Shown here: one piece after another, positions 56,572 to 64,000 of the stretch
Layout: each line of letters begins with the position of its first letter
How positions within the stretch are numbered: position 1 is the first letter of the stretch
From: Faucicola mancuniensis
Lineage (GTDB): Bacteria; Pseudomonadota; Gammaproteobacteria; Pseudomonadales; Moraxellaceae
NCBI RefSeq assembly: GCF_046523945.1
Contig: NZ_CP171363.1
Coordinates: 2,666,001-2,730,000, forward strand
Reading direction: 5' to 3'
Length of the DNA stretch: 64,000 bases
The notes under the pieces: model-generated
Seen by the model: the letters and a program-made list of their open reading frames with translations, nothing else
Database searches by the model: none
What the model was told of the DNA's origin: nothing
Program-made: the position numbers and the translations under genes

Positions 56572-57000
56572 CTTTATGCGTGATTTAAAGCCTGTCTATA
56601 AGGCGGTAAACAAGGAATCAGCTGAGCTTACTCTTGATGAGCTTGATAGAGTCTGGGGTGGCAAATACCCCACTGTTATCGCTTCTTGGCGGAATAAGTG
56701 GCATTTACTCAGTGCTTATTTCAAATACCCTGAAGCGGTGAGAAAGCCAATCTATACCACGAATGCGGTTGGGGCGGTTCATCGTCAATTCAGAAAACTT
56801 ACCAAAACTAAAGGAGCATTTCCTAATGAAACAAGCTTGCTAAAATTACTGTATGTTGGTATGCTAAATGCGTCAGAGAAATGGACGATGCCAATTAATA
56901 ATTGGGGTCAAACAATGATGCAGTTGTCTATCCATTTCCCTGGTCGTTTAGATACTGTGATGAAACTATAATTTAACTGACACAGAGTTTTGAACGCCCT
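56572..57000 (+). mobile_element. IS256-family 3' fragment
   Basis: Encodes the last 131 residues of the transposase (MRDLKPVYKAVNKESAELTL..., AVHRQFRKLTKTKGAFPNET) and ends with the terminus TTTTGAACGCCCT at 57000. The 5' part is replaced by the IS481 element, which appears to have inserted here. The region deleted from the copy at 38904 is present here, so the two complement each other. Confidence 0.88.
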
Positions 57001-57001
57001 C

Positions 57002-57082
57002 GCAAAACTCAAACCTTTACTCCTTATGAGTGGTTGGAGTTTTATTTTAAACAAAATGTAAATAACGCTTGAGGTTCTTACA
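57002..57082 (+). mobile_element. IS481 terminal fragment (81 bp)
   Basis: Carries the last codons of the IS481 transposase (TFTPYEWLEFYFKQNVNNA) and the terminus CTTGAGGTTCTTACA. It abuts the IS256 terminus. Confidence 0.85.
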
Positions 57083-57253
57083 ACTAACTATAGTCCTTAC
57101 TATGCTAACAGTATCTGATTTATCTTATTTAATACATGAAGCTCTGGAACACAATGGCTTTACAGTCATTAATCCATTTGATTATAAAGTTAAGCCACGT
57201 CGTAGATACCCTTCTTTTTCTTCACATTGTTATGCAAAATATAGAAAAATTTT
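57083..57253 (+). pseudogene. Unrecognised 3' gene fragment between IS ends
   Basis: An open stretch reading SDLSYLIHEALEHNGFTVIN, PFDYKVKPRRRYPSFSSHCY and AKYRKILGLN, whose stop lies just inside the IS1595 terminus. It may be the end of an island gene cut by IS481. No family recognised, and coding is not certain. Confidence 0.3.
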
Positions 57254-57990
57254 GGGGTTGAACTAGATTAGAATTAAATTTCACACCATTTTCTCAAAAC
57301 TTTAAGCTGATTAGATGGTGTCCCATAATTAAATCTAAACCTTGCGAAGCAGTGCTTCTCATCTTTGATAAATAAATGAAAGTTTTCTTTTTTAATACCG
57401 TTGTATCTTCTAAGAATACGTTTAGCTTGATTCCAGAAGTTCTCAATACCATTGATGTGATTTAGCTTGTTGCTTTTATCTGCAAACTCTTTTGAATGAT
57501 TAATTCTAAAGTGTTTAAAATCATTGACATCAAGAGCATTGTAACTTCTATAACTATCAGTGTAAACAACGCTGTCAGGCTTGATTTTATTGGTGATAAT
57601 GGGCATTAATGTGGTTTGTTTAGTGTCTTTGACAACGACAGTATAAACCTTGCCATTACGTTTTAAAAGACCAAAGACAGCAGTCTTTCCACCTGCACCA
57701 CGACCACGCTTACCTTTACGAATACCACCGAAATAGCTTTTATCTAATTCTATTTCACCGTCAAAGGTTTCGTGAGCTTCAAGGCTAAGATTGTATTCTA
57801 TCACAAGTCTTATTTTATGGTAAAATAAGGCTGCTGAATTAGGGTGAATTTGTAGTAAACCAGCTGCTGCTCGAGCAGTAACTTCTAGTACAAAAAATTC
57901 AAGTAGTTTTTTCTGTGCTTTTTTACTTAATTTACAATGTGTTAGCTTCATATTTTTGGTATAATATGATAGCTAATCTAGTACAGCCCC
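57254..57990 (-). mobile_element. IS1595-family (IS1016-like) insertion sequence
   Basis: 737 bp. Termini GGGGTTGAACTAGATTAG at 57254 and the complement of GGGGCTGTACTAGATTAG at 57990 form imperfect inverted repeats. One intact transposase. It marks the boundary between the island and the housekeeping block. No clear target duplication seen. Confidence 0.9.
57274..57951 (-). CDS. IS1595-family (IS1016-like) transposase
   Basis: 225 residues, typical length. The core has GEIELDKSYFGGIRKGKRGR (first Asp; GGxxKGxRGRG motif), VVYTDSYRSYNAL (second Asp) and NHINGIENFWNQAKRILRRY (Glu or Asn-type third position, ENFW), then the conserved C-terminus. The frame is complete. A degenerate copy is at 35580-36101. 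Confidence 0.92.
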   Translation of the reverse strand: MKLTHCKLSKKAQKKLLEFFVLEVTARAAAGLLQIHPNSAALFYHKIRLVIEYNLSLEAHETFDGEIELDKSYFGGIRKGKRGRGAGGKTAVFGLLKRNGKVYTVVVKDTKQTTLMPIITNKIKPDSVVYTDSYRSYNALDVNDFKHFRINHSKEFADKSNKLNHINGIENFWNQAKRILRRYNGIKKENFHLFIKDEKHCFARFRFNYGTPSNQLKVLRKWCEI

Positions 57991-58018
57991 ATAACATTTT
58001 AAAAAACAAGAGAGAGCC

Positions 58019-58738
58019 ATGTCAAACGACCTATTTTCTAAACAAATGCAAGACCAACTCAAACAACTCAAATCAGAACTATCAAAAGGGCGTTCAACCA
58101 GTAACAGCACCGATGAAAACAGCAAACCAACCGAAAATGTCGCCTTGCCAAGCAAACAACAAATTGCCAAACAAGTCAAAAAATACGACAGCGAACATCT
58201 TGATGACGACAAAATGCTGTTTATGCAAGCGATGGCAGGCGTTCGCCCAATTAAAGATAAAAATTTGGCAAACAAAACCAAAACCACCGTCAAACCTGAT
58301 GCGACTACCCTTGCCAAACGTGCTTCAGCCACAGGTACAGATGCAAGCGAATCGCACCAATTATCCGATATGCAAGCCTTGTTAAACCCTGTTTCAGGCG
58401 AATCATATTTAAGCTACAAAGTTGCGACCTTACAAAACAAAGTGTTTAATCAACTCAAACAAGGCAAAATCCGTTGGCATAGGGCGGTTGATTTGCACGG
58501 CTCAACGATTGAAGAAGCCCGTGAAGCGGTGAGTAGCCTTATCCATCAAGCCCAAAAAAATAACGAAACATCAGTCAAAATCGTACATGGCAAAGGCGTG
58601 GATAGCATTTTAAAAACTTGTGTAAACGGTTGGTTACGCCAAATCCCAGACGTGTTGGCATTTTGTTCTGCCCCAGCCGAACAAGGTGGCAACGGTGCAG
58701 TTTTGGTCTTGTTAAAACAACGTAAAAATTTGCAATAA
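58019..58738 (+). CDS. Smr-domain protein
   Basis: 239 residues. The N-terminal ~120 residues are charged and probably disordered (SKGRSTSNSTDENSKPTEN). The C-terminal Smr domain (about 155-235) has DLHGSTIEEAREAVSSLI, the KIVHGKG loop, and AFCSAPAEQGGNGAVLVLLK. Smr domains act as nucleases on DNA or RNA in MutS2 relatives and in stand-alone SmrA/SmrB proteins; stand-alone forms rescue stalled ribosomes by cutting mRNA, but which type this is cannot be told here. A ribosome site (GAGAGAG) precedes ATG 58019. A strong hairpin terminator follows at 58757. First intact housekeeping-type gene to the right of the island. Confidence 0.9.
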   Translation: MSNDLFSKQMQDQLKQLKSELSKGRSTSNSTDENSKPTENVALPSKQQIAKQVKKYDSEHLDDDKMLFMQAMAGVRPIKDKNLANKTKTTVKPDATTLAKRASATGTDASESHQLSDMQALLNPVSGESYLSYKVATLQNKVFNQLKQGKIRWHRAVDLHGSTIEEAREAVSSLIHQAQKNNETSVKIVHGKGVDSILKTCVNGWLRQIPDVLAFCSAPAEQGGNGAVLVLLKQRKNLQ

Positions 58739-58756
58739 CCCCAGTTTTCCCCCATT

Positions 58757-58788
58757 AAAAAAGCGATTGTATTGACAATCGCTTTTTT
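58757..58788. terminator. Bidirectional rho-independent terminator
   Basis: Perfect 14-bp stem AAAAAAGCGATTGT / ACAATCGCTTTTTT around the loop ATTG. It lies 19 bases after the Smr stop and also downstream of the converging gene at 58866-59567, with A and T runs suited to both directions. Confidence 0.92.
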
Positions 58789-58865
58789 ATCAAACCACTT
58801 AATTTTCATATTTGGCAACTTGGGCGTATGCAATACGCCCCTACTTTTTTATCAATCCAAAAAAA

Positions 58866-59567
58866 CTATCTGTCCGCAAACACTTGCTGTTCAGACGCTT
58901 TGACAAAGTCCGCATACGACATTGAGCCTTGGGCTTTGGTCATTGGATTTTCTTTGCTTGGGCTGGATTTTTCCATCAATTTTTGTTCCGCCTTAACTTC
59001 TGGTGCTGGTGGTGCAGATTCGACTGGTTGAGCTTTCTCTAGTGCTTTTTGAGTCTCGCTATTATCCACTTGAACAGCCGTTGGCATAGTAGATGACGCA
59101 GGGGCTGACGCTAGATTACCCAATTGCTCCCCTGATATCACAACCGTTTCGGTGCGTAAATTGTCCGTAGTAGCAACAGGGGCAACCGCAGATGCTGTAC
59201 TTGCAGGGCTAGCCACAGGCTTGGCAATAGGCACAGGTGTTGCTACTGTAGCAACTGGTGTTGGCTCTTCAGCTTGAAACATCGGCAGTACAAACAAATA
59301 AAGCACCGCTAGCACCGCCAATACACCTAACACGCCTGCCATCATCAAGGTTTTTTTGTCAGTTTTGCTACCGATGCTATTACTTGGTTTTGGTGTGCGT
59401 TTTAGAGCAAATTTGGATTTTTTTGACGTGGCGGTCGCTGTCGTTGGTGCTTCTGTTGGTGTATCATTTAAAAAAGCGTCCACATCAAACGCTGGTGGAT
59501 TTGTGTTTGACGTGGTTTCATTTTTATTTTTTTGTTTTTTTTGGGGTAATGAAAACTTAATTGCCAT
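58866..59567 (-). CDS. Single-pass inner-membrane protein of unknown function
   Basis: 233 residues. Basic N-terminus (MAIKFSLPQKKQKNK), a basic patch (KKSKFALKRTPKPS), one membrane helix (MMAGVLGVLAVLAVLYLFVL, about residues 75-94), then a long Ala/Pro/Val/Thr-rich linker and a short conserved-looking end (SMSYADFVKASEQQVFADR). The architecture suggests cytoplasmic start, periplasmic tail, perhaps a cell-envelope or pilus-associated factor, but no family is recognised. Intact frame. Confidence 0.75.
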   Translation of the reverse strand: MAIKFSLPQKKQKNKNETTSNTNPPAFDVDAFLNDTPTEAPTTATATSKKSKFALKRTPKPSNSIGSKTDKKTLMMAGVLGVLAVLAVLYLFVLPMFQAEEPTPVATVATPVPIAKPVASPASTASAVAPVATTDNLRTETVVISGEQLGNLASAPASSTMPTAVQVDNSETQKALEKAQPVESAPPAPEVKAEQKLMEKSSPSKENPMTKAQGSMSYADFVKASEQQVFADR

Positions 59568-59682
59568 GTTTTTAAGCCTTTTTATTATTAAAAACTCCTA
59601 CATTTTAGCACAAAATCACTTAAAAACTGCAACACTTCATTAACATTTTAGATAAACTGTTTAAAATTTACGATTGACGTAT

Positions 59683-60375
59683 TTAACGTTGCACTGGTAA
59701 AGCACGATATTGTTTAACAATATTAATAAATTCATCAGTCACAGTTTTTTTGTCTATTGTGGCGAAATCCACCAATCGCAACATCGTCATACCAGCATAA
59801 CCACAAGGGTTTATCAAATTAAACGGCGTTAAATCATTCACCAAATTTAACGCAATACCATGATAACTAAACCCATGTTTAATCTTAAAGCCCAAAGACG
59901 CAATTTTGCCAAGTTCCAAACCATCTTGATTATAGACATAGACACCAGGGGCATCTTGGCGAGCTTTGGCAAAAAAACCGCTTGGCAAATAAGGGCTGAC
60001 GCTATCAATGATGATATTTTCGGCATGGCTCACCAAATCTCGCACGCCCCACCCCAAGCCATTTAAATCAAACAAAAAATACACCACCAACTGCCCACGC
60101 CCATGCCACGTTACCTGTCCGCCACGGTCGGTTTTGATGACTGGCGTGTCGTTGCGTTGCAAAATGTGTTCAGGCTTACCCGCCTGCCCCAGCGTATAGA
60201 CATCATTATGCTCCACAATCCACAATTCATCGGCAGTTGCAATGTTTTGTTTTTTTTGTTCAATTCGCCATAACGTTTTATTTAACATATCGTCATGGGT
60301 TTTTTGGTAATCGGCTTGTGAGAAATAATGAATTTGTAAATTGTCTTGCTGATTTTGTGTGTTATTTTGACCCAT
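59683..60375 (-). CDS. lipB: Lipoyl(octanoyl) transferase LipB
   Basis: 230 residues. Moves octanoyl from acyl-carrier protein to lipoyl domains, the first step of lipoate synthesis. Family motifs: RGGQVTWHGRGQLVVYFLFD (residues about 83-102), GLELGKIASLGFKIKHG with the catalytic Lys, FSYHGIALNL, and NPCGYAGM with the catalytic Cys. Start at 60375 (MGQNNTQNQQDN); the first 13 residues are extra and an internal start is possible. Divergent from phoH with a 124-bp spacer. Confidence 0.95.
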   Translation of the reverse strand: MGQNNTQNQQDNLQIHYFSQADYQKTHDDMLNKTLWRIEQKKQNIATADELWIVEHNDVYTLGQAGKPEHILQRNDTPVIKTDRGGQVTWHGRGQLVVYFLFDLNGLGWGVRDLVSHAENIIIDSVSPYLPSGFFAKARQDAPGVYVYNQDGLELGKIASLGFKIKHGFSYHGIALNLVNDLTPFNLINPCGYAGMTMLRLVDFATIDKKTVTDEFINIVKQYRALPVQR

Positions 60376-60432
60376 TTTTTTTGCCTTTTTTCAAAATTTT
60401 ACAATATTTTAACATGAACTCTTGTTTTTGCC

Positions 60433-60460
60433 TTGAATTTTTGTAAAAATTTACCATAAT
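60433..60460 (+). promoter_or_regulatory. Candidate promoter for phoH-ybeY
   Basis: TTGAAT at 60433-60438 and CATAAT at 60455-60460 with a 16-bp spacer, about 40 bases before the phoH start. Sigma-70 type by pattern only. Confidence 0.4.
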
Positions 60461-60499
60461 AAACCCATCGTTTGAACAAATTTTTAAAAGGAAAAAAAC

Positions 60500-61657
60500 T
60501 TGACCGCTAGCATCAGCCGACATTTTGACATCAATGCCCTACCCACCCACACACTCAAAGCCCTACTCGGCGAATACAACACACACCTAAAATACATAGA
60601 ACACCGCTTTGACATCCACATTCAACAACGAAAAGACAGCCTAGTGCTATCAGGCGATTTGCTAAGTGTTGAGAAAACCGAACAACTGTTAAACAAAATG
60701 CTAGACGAACTCGCCACAAGCGACTTTATCAGCCCAGAAACCCTACATTTGTTAATCCAAACAAGCCAAAAAAGAGAGCCGATTTTGACCGACAATTTAG
60801 AAAAAACACAAAAAAGTTTAGAAAAATTAGAAAACACGTTACAAAATAACGCAAACAATCATGTAGAAAAACAAAATTCACAATCCGCCCAAGATTTTAC
60901 CCCAATTGCCCTACAAACTCGCAAAGGCAAAATTATCCCTCGTGGCTACAACCAACAACAATACGTCAAAAAAATCCTACTTTCGGACGTGTCATTTGGC
61001 GTAGGGCCGGCAGGGACAGGCAAAACGTATTTGGCAGTGGCGTGTGCGGTGGATATGCTAGAACGCAATGAAATTGAGCGGATTTTGCTTGTGCGTCCTG
61101 CGGTGGAAGCAGGCGAAAAATTGGGCTTTTTACCGGGAGATTTGACCCAAAAAATTGACCCTTATCTGCGACCGCTTTACGATGCCTTATATGAAATGCT
61201 TGGTTTTGAAAAAGTGGGCAAACTACTTGAACGCCAAATCATTGAAGTTGCTCCACTTGCCTATATGCGTGGTCGCACGCTGAATAATTCATTTGTGATT
61301 TTAGACGAAGCCCAAAACACCACGCCAGAGCAGATGAAAATGTTTTTAACACGGCTTGGTTTTGGCTCTCGTGCGGTGATTACAGGCGATACATCACAAG
61401 TGGATTTGCCTCGTGGCACAAAGTCTGGACTTGCTCAGGCCTTGCATATTTTGAGCGATATTGACGAAATTCACGTCACACGTTTTGATAGCAAAGACGT
61501 GGTGCGACATCAGTTGGTGCAAAAAATCGTGCAAGCGTATGATAAATTTGATGAAGAACAAGAAGCCATCAAAGAGCAAAGAAAACAAGCTCGTTTGCTT
61601 GAAAAATTGGCACAAGAAAAACAGGCACAAACTGACACGGTAAATGATGATGAGTGA
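60500..61657 (+). CDS. PhoH-family ATPase (YbeZ/PhoL type)
   Basis: 385 residues. The N-terminal KH-like part is followed by the P-loop ATPase: Walker A GPAGTGKTYLAVA (about 177-189), RPAVEAGEKLGFLPGDLTQK, YMRGRTLNNSF, Walker B FVILDEAQNTTPEQMKMFLT and ITGDTSQVDLPRGTKSGL. The YbeZ type usually sits with ybeY, as here, and acts with it in RNA and ribosome metabolism. The start is a TTG at 60500 with AAAAGGAAAAAA upstream; no closer ATG keeps the full N-terminus. The end overlaps ybeY by 14 bases, so translation is coupled. Confidence 0.95.
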   Translation: MTASISRHFDINALPTHTLKALLGEYNTHLKYIEHRFDIHIQQRKDSLVLSGDLLSVEKTEQLLNKMLDELATSDFISPETLHLLIQTSQKREPILTDNLEKTQKSLEKLENTLQNNANNHVEKQNSQSAQDFTPIALQTRKGKIIPRGYNQQQYVKKILLSDVSFGVGPAGTGKTYLAVACAVDMLERNEIERILLVRPAVEAGEKLGFLPGDLTQKIDPYLRPLYDALYEMLGFEKVGKLLERQIIEVAPLAYMRGRTLNNSFVILDEAQNTTPEQMKMFLTRLGFGSRAVITGDTSQVDLPRGTKSGLAQALHILSDIDEIHVTRFDSKDVVRHQLVQKIVQAYDKFDEEQEAIKEQRKQARLLEKLAQEKQAQTDTVNDDE

Positions 61658-62207
61658 ATTTAACAACGATTTAGACATTGTCATCAGCTTTAGCGAAACA
61701 TTGCTTAATCAAGCCAATTTCAGCCAAATTGAGCCTTTTTATGATATTGACAAGGTGCAAAATATTGTCAAAACCATGTTTGAGTATTTTTGGCAAAATG
61801 ACGTTAATTTTCCACAAGTAAATAAAAAATTAATTAAAAACAAAGCATTAGAGCTTGATGTTTATGTCGTTGAACCGATAGAAGGGCAAGCGATAAACCT
61901 TGATGCTCGTGGCAAAGATTATGCGACCAATATTTTGTCCTATCCGAGCGATTTGCCAGAGAACATTGCCGAAGTTTTGCCGATTTTTGTGCTTGGTGAA
62001 TTGGTGATTTGTCATGACGTGGTTGCCAAACAAGCCGATGAACAAGGCAAAACAGTTGAAGAGCATTTAACGCATTTGCTTGTGCATGGTATCTTACATT
62101 TGTTGGGTTTTGACCATGAACTTGGACAAGCCGAACAAGACGAAATGGAAGGCTTGGAAATTGCGATTTTGGCACAATTAAACATTGCCAATCCTTATGA
62201 AAATTAA
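61644..62207 (+). CDS. ybeY: Endoribonuclease YbeY (rRNA maturation)
   Basis: 187 residues. Metal-dependent single-strand endoribonuclease for 16S rRNA 3' maturation and ribosome quality control. The zinc motif HGILHLLGFDHE (H-x3-H-x5-H form, about residues 151-162) is intact, preceded by DYATNILSYP and LGELVICHDVVAKQADEQGK. Three in-frame ATGs (61644, 61647, 61650) lie inside the end of phoH; the exact start is uncertain by two residues. Second gene of the phoH-ybeY operon. Confidence 0.95.
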   Translation: MMMSEFNNDLDIVISFSETLLNQANFSQIEPFYDIDKVQNIVKTMFEYFWQNDVNFPQVNKKLIKNKALELDVYVVEPIEGQAINLDARGKDYATNILSYPSDLPENIAEVLPIFVLGELVICHDVVAKQADEQGKTVEEHLTHLLVHGILHLLGFDHELGQAEQDEMEGLEIAILAQLNIANPYEN

Positions 62208-62219
62208 TTGACGTTTACA

Positions 62220-63287
62220 ATGGAAAAAATCATGTTAAATTCAACCCAAAAACTTGGCATTATTTACGCAGGCGGTACGTTTGGCAGTCATGGTCAGCCG
62301 TTAAAAAGCCTAAATTCGGACAAATTTTTACCGATTTTGCAAAATATCTTAACCAATCATTTTGACGGTTACGCCCAAACGATTAACTGGGAAATTTTGC
62401 CAAATAACGTGGTAAAAGACAGCGACCAACTGACCCCTAGCGATTTTGCCGATTTTTATCAGTTGATTATCAACTCGTATCAGCAAGGTTTTCGCCAATT
62501 TTTGATTTTGACAGGGACGGATACCTTAAGTTATTTGTCGGCATTTTTGGCGGAAAGCCTTGCCAATAGCGATGTGTGCGTGGTGGTTACAGGTGCGATG
62601 CAACCATTATTACAGCCGTTATCGCCGACTTTTGAAGTCAATGAAACAAGCGATGCAAGTGAAAATTTGTTCGCTAGTTGTCGTCTTGCGGTGAGTGGCG
62701 AAATGGGCGTAAAAGTATGTTTTAACTACGCCAATTGGCATGCCCAAACGGTGCAAAAATTCCATAGCCATGATTTAACCGCTTTTAAAGGCTCGGATAA
62801 AATCAATTATCCTGCGAATAGTTTTTACACTTTTGACAAACAAAATTGTAAAAATTGGTTAAATTCACATTTTAACAATTTAACACAAACTGTTAAAAAT
62901 TTAAGCCAAAGCAAAATCACGCCAATTTTTATCACGCCAATGATGGCAGACGATTTAGCAAAAAACATCCAAAATGCGTTAAACGACAAGCCAAATGCGT
63001 TGATTTTATTAGGATTTGGAGCAGGCAATATTCCGCATAATGACAAGGTGGAAACCGCTTTACAACAGGCATTTGAGCAAAATTGTCTGGTCGCCATTAC
63101 CACGCAATGCCCGTTTGGTGGGGTGAGCGGTGCTTATGAAGCAGGGACTTGGTTGGCAAAATATTACGTTTTGACAACAGGCGAATTGACGATTCCTGCG
63201 ATTTTTGCTCGTTTGCTGTGGCTGTCGGCAACGGTTAATGATTTTGGCAAAAAAATGGAAGTTTGGCAAAATTTGTTAAATCAATAA
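62220..63287 (+). CDS. L-asparaginase family protein
   Basis: About 355 residues. Hydrolyses asparagine to aspartate and ammonia. Catalytic threonine motifs: GIIYAGGTFGSHGQPL near the N-terminus and ILTGTDTLSYLSAFLAES (about 100-117), with VVTGAMQPL after. The C-terminal half has LILLGFGAGNIPHND and TQCPFGGVSGAYEAG. The absence of a signal peptide suggests the cytoplasmic (type I) form. The start could be ATG 62220 or ATG 62232; the latter has GGAAAAA 6-7 bases before it and gives MLNSTQKLG, so it is quite possible. It follows ybeY by 12-24 bases and may be in the same operon. Confidence 0.9.
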   Translation: MEKIMLNSTQKLGIIYAGGTFGSHGQPLKSLNSDKFLPILQNILTNHFDGYAQTINWEILPNNVVKDSDQLTPSDFADFYQLIINSYQQGFRQFLILTGTDTLSYLSAFLAESLANSDVCVVVTGAMQPLLQPLSPTFEVNETSDASENLFASCRLAVSGEMGVKVCFNYANWHAQTVQKFHSHDLTAFKGSDKINYPANSFYTFDKQNCKNWLNSHFNNLTQTVKNLSQSKITPIFITPMMADDLAKNIQNALNDKPNALILLGFGAGNIPHNDKVETALQQAFEQNCLVAITTQCPFGGVSGAYEAGTWLAKYYVLTTGELTIPAIFARLLWLSATVNDFGKKMEVWQNLLNQ

Positions 63288-63309
63288 TTCAAAACCGCAC
63301 CAATTTAGG

Positions 63310-63450
63310 TTATTTCTTTTTGCCTTTGCCTTGTACGGCTTTTAGGCGTGGGTTTGATTTGCAAATAACGAACACTCGCCCACGTCTGCGGACGATTTGG
63401 CAGTCTTCATGGCGGTTTTTGGCGGATTTTAGGGAGCTTAATACTTGCAT
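63310..63450 (-). CDS. rpmJ: 50S ribosomal protein L36, type B (YkgO-like, zinc-free)
   Basis: 46 residues: MQVLSSLKSAKNRHEDCQIV, RRRGRVFVICKSNP, RLKAVQGKGKKK. It lacks the full four-ligand Cys/His zinc motif of type-A L36 (only two Cys, C17 and C30), as in the paralogue that replaces zinc-binding L36 when zinc is scarce. A Zur-type box lies 27 bases upstream of the start (63477), so it should be made only under zinc starvation, along with znuD. Confidence 0.92.
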   Translation of the reverse strand: MQVLSSLKSAKNRHEDCQIVRRRGRVFVICKSNPRLKAVQGKGKKK

Positions 63451-63476
63451 GGTTTTTCCTTTTTGGTGAATTTATT

Positions 63477-63489
63477 GTTATATTATAAC
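63477..63489. promoter_or_regulatory. Zur-type operator upstream of rpmJ (type B)
   Basis: GTTATATTATAAC, palindromic, inside TGTTATATTATAACATAACA. It is the reverse complement of the box before znuD (GTTATAATATAAC). The location just upstream of a gene that is Zur-controlled in other bacteria makes the call strong. Confidence 0.82.
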
Positions 63490-63641
63490 ATAACAAAATA
63501 TTTTGCAAGTAATTTTGAGTTTATGCTCACCTTTTTTATTTATTCCAATTTTTGATTTGAAAATTGATATTATAAGCCATCATTTACACCGTTTGATTGG
63601 TAAAGATTGGTAAGAAATTTTTGTAAAGCCATGGTTTCTTG

Positions 63642-63782
63642 CTATTGCCAATTAAGCCATTGTTTAGGATACTCCAAATCAATTGACAAAATACTAAATT
63701 TTTGTTCGTTTTTGACATCTAAATTTAACGCAAAAATATTGCCATTACGTAAATTTGAACCGATAAAAATAATATTTGGCAA
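63642..63782 (-). pseudogene. Short open frame, probable gene remnant
   Basis: A minus-strand frame ending TAG at 63642 reads NIIFIGSNLRNGNIFALNLD, VKNEQKFSILSIDLEYPKQW and LNWQ. The only start is TTG at 63782; stops lie just upstream. About 46 residues with no recognisable family; it may be the end of a lost gene. Confidence 0.3.
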
Positions 63783-63800
63783 CTATTATTTTTACCCATA

Positions 63801-63827
63801 AAAAAACCCCACAATTAAATTGTAGGG
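63801..63827 (-). terminator. Rho-independent terminator of glnS
   Basis: The minus strand shows CCCTACAAT / ATTGTGGGG with one mismatch and a 3-base loop, followed by six Ts (plus-strand A run 63801-63806), 26 bases after the glnS stop. Confidence 0.8.
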
Positions 63828-63852
63828 AATTTTAAATTTGATTAAATATTAA

Positions 63853-64000
63853 TTATTTAAACCCATCTTTTAAACCCACAATACGGTTAAACACAGGTTT
63901 TTCGCTTGTAAAATCTTGGCTATCCGCCACAAAAAAACCTTCACGCTCAAACTGAAAACGCTCACCTTTTTCAGCCTTAGCCAAAGACGGCTCAACCACC
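63853..64000 (-). CDS. glnS: Glutaminyl-tRNA synthetase GlnS, C-terminal end (partial)
   Basis: The last 48 codons are in the window: VVEPSLAKAEKGERFQFERE, GFFVADSQDFTSEKPVFNRI, VGLKDGFK. This matches the conserved end of bacterial GlnS anticodon-binding domains (GERFQFEREGxFxxD, PVFNRxVxLKD). The gene continues beyond the right edge. Confidence 0.92.
   Translation of the reverse strand, partial: VVEPSLAKAEKGERFQFEREGFFVADSQDFTSEKPVFNRIVGLKDGFK

Noticed and set aside
58019..64000. tRNA or rRNA genes in the housekeeping block
   Set aside because: No cloverleaf or conserved rRNA segments were seen by eye anywhere in the window.

Overview
The window looks like part of a Moraxella chromosome (Moraxellaceae; low G+C, TtG/ATG starts, lipB, phoH-ybeY, asparaginase, type-B L36 and glnS on the right side). 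This assignment is an inference from gene content and protein style; no search was run. About 57 kb is an accessory island of two-partner-secretion (TPS) exoproteins, orphan toxin/immunity cassettes, an Rhs/YD-repeat protein and insertion sequences. The last 6 kb is ordinary housekeeping sequence.

Layout. (1) 1-27268: two nearly identical copies of the first ~7.2 kb of an fhaB/cdiA-like exoprotein gene, both on the minus strand, in direct repeat about 20,035-20,039 bp apart. Copy 1 runs off the left edge. Copy 2 continues to 15358 and ends in a variable C-terminal toxin-like tip followed by a small immunity-type gene. Between the copies lie the TpsB transporter (7407-9227), a plasmid Rep_3 initiator with two iteron-like repeats (9642-10674), and orphan Hint/toxin tips with small immunity-type genes (10690-14760). 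(2) 27269-34953: an internally deleted ISAs1-type element sits exactly at the end of repeat copy 2. Beyond it is a plus-strand 3' fragment of another FHA gene with its own tip and two membrane immunity-like paralogues, then IS481 elements, an inverted FHA scaffold fragment and an orphan Imm1-like gene. (3) 34993-36101: remnants of IS982, IS256 and IS1595-type elements. (4) 36177-38800: znuD-like zinc TonB receptor, frameshifted, with a strong Zur-type palindrome. (5) 38863-47490: more orphan cassettes, namely a PD-(D/E)XK-like tip with a broken immunity gene, an FHA fragment with Hint plus Endonuclease_NS_2-type tip with a YezG-like immunity gene, and a third pair whose immunity gene is split by an IS4-family element with a perfect 9-bp target duplication. 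(6) 47519-54346: a small membrane-anchored ORF, another IS4 copy, and a degenerate secreted Rhs protein with an overlapping immunity gene. (7) 54483-57990: nested IS4 in IS481, then IS256, IS481 and IS1595 pieces. (8) 58019-64000: Smr-domain protein, a membrane protein, lipB, phoH, ybeY, asparaginase, rpmJ (type B) under a second Zur-type box, and the 3' end of glnS.

How it fits together. The island reads as a contact-dependent inhibition locus that swaps toxin tips. Long identical scaffold stretches (7.2 kb, 717 bp, 655 bp) allow homologous recombination between the expressed exoprotein gene and the archived tips, each tip being kept next to its immunity gene. Nearly all large exoprotein genes and the Rhs gene carry single-base indels, many in short homopolymers, while the right-hand housekeeping genes are intact. 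Either the island is decaying or phase-variable, or the assembly is unpolished in repeats; the sequence alone cannot separate these.
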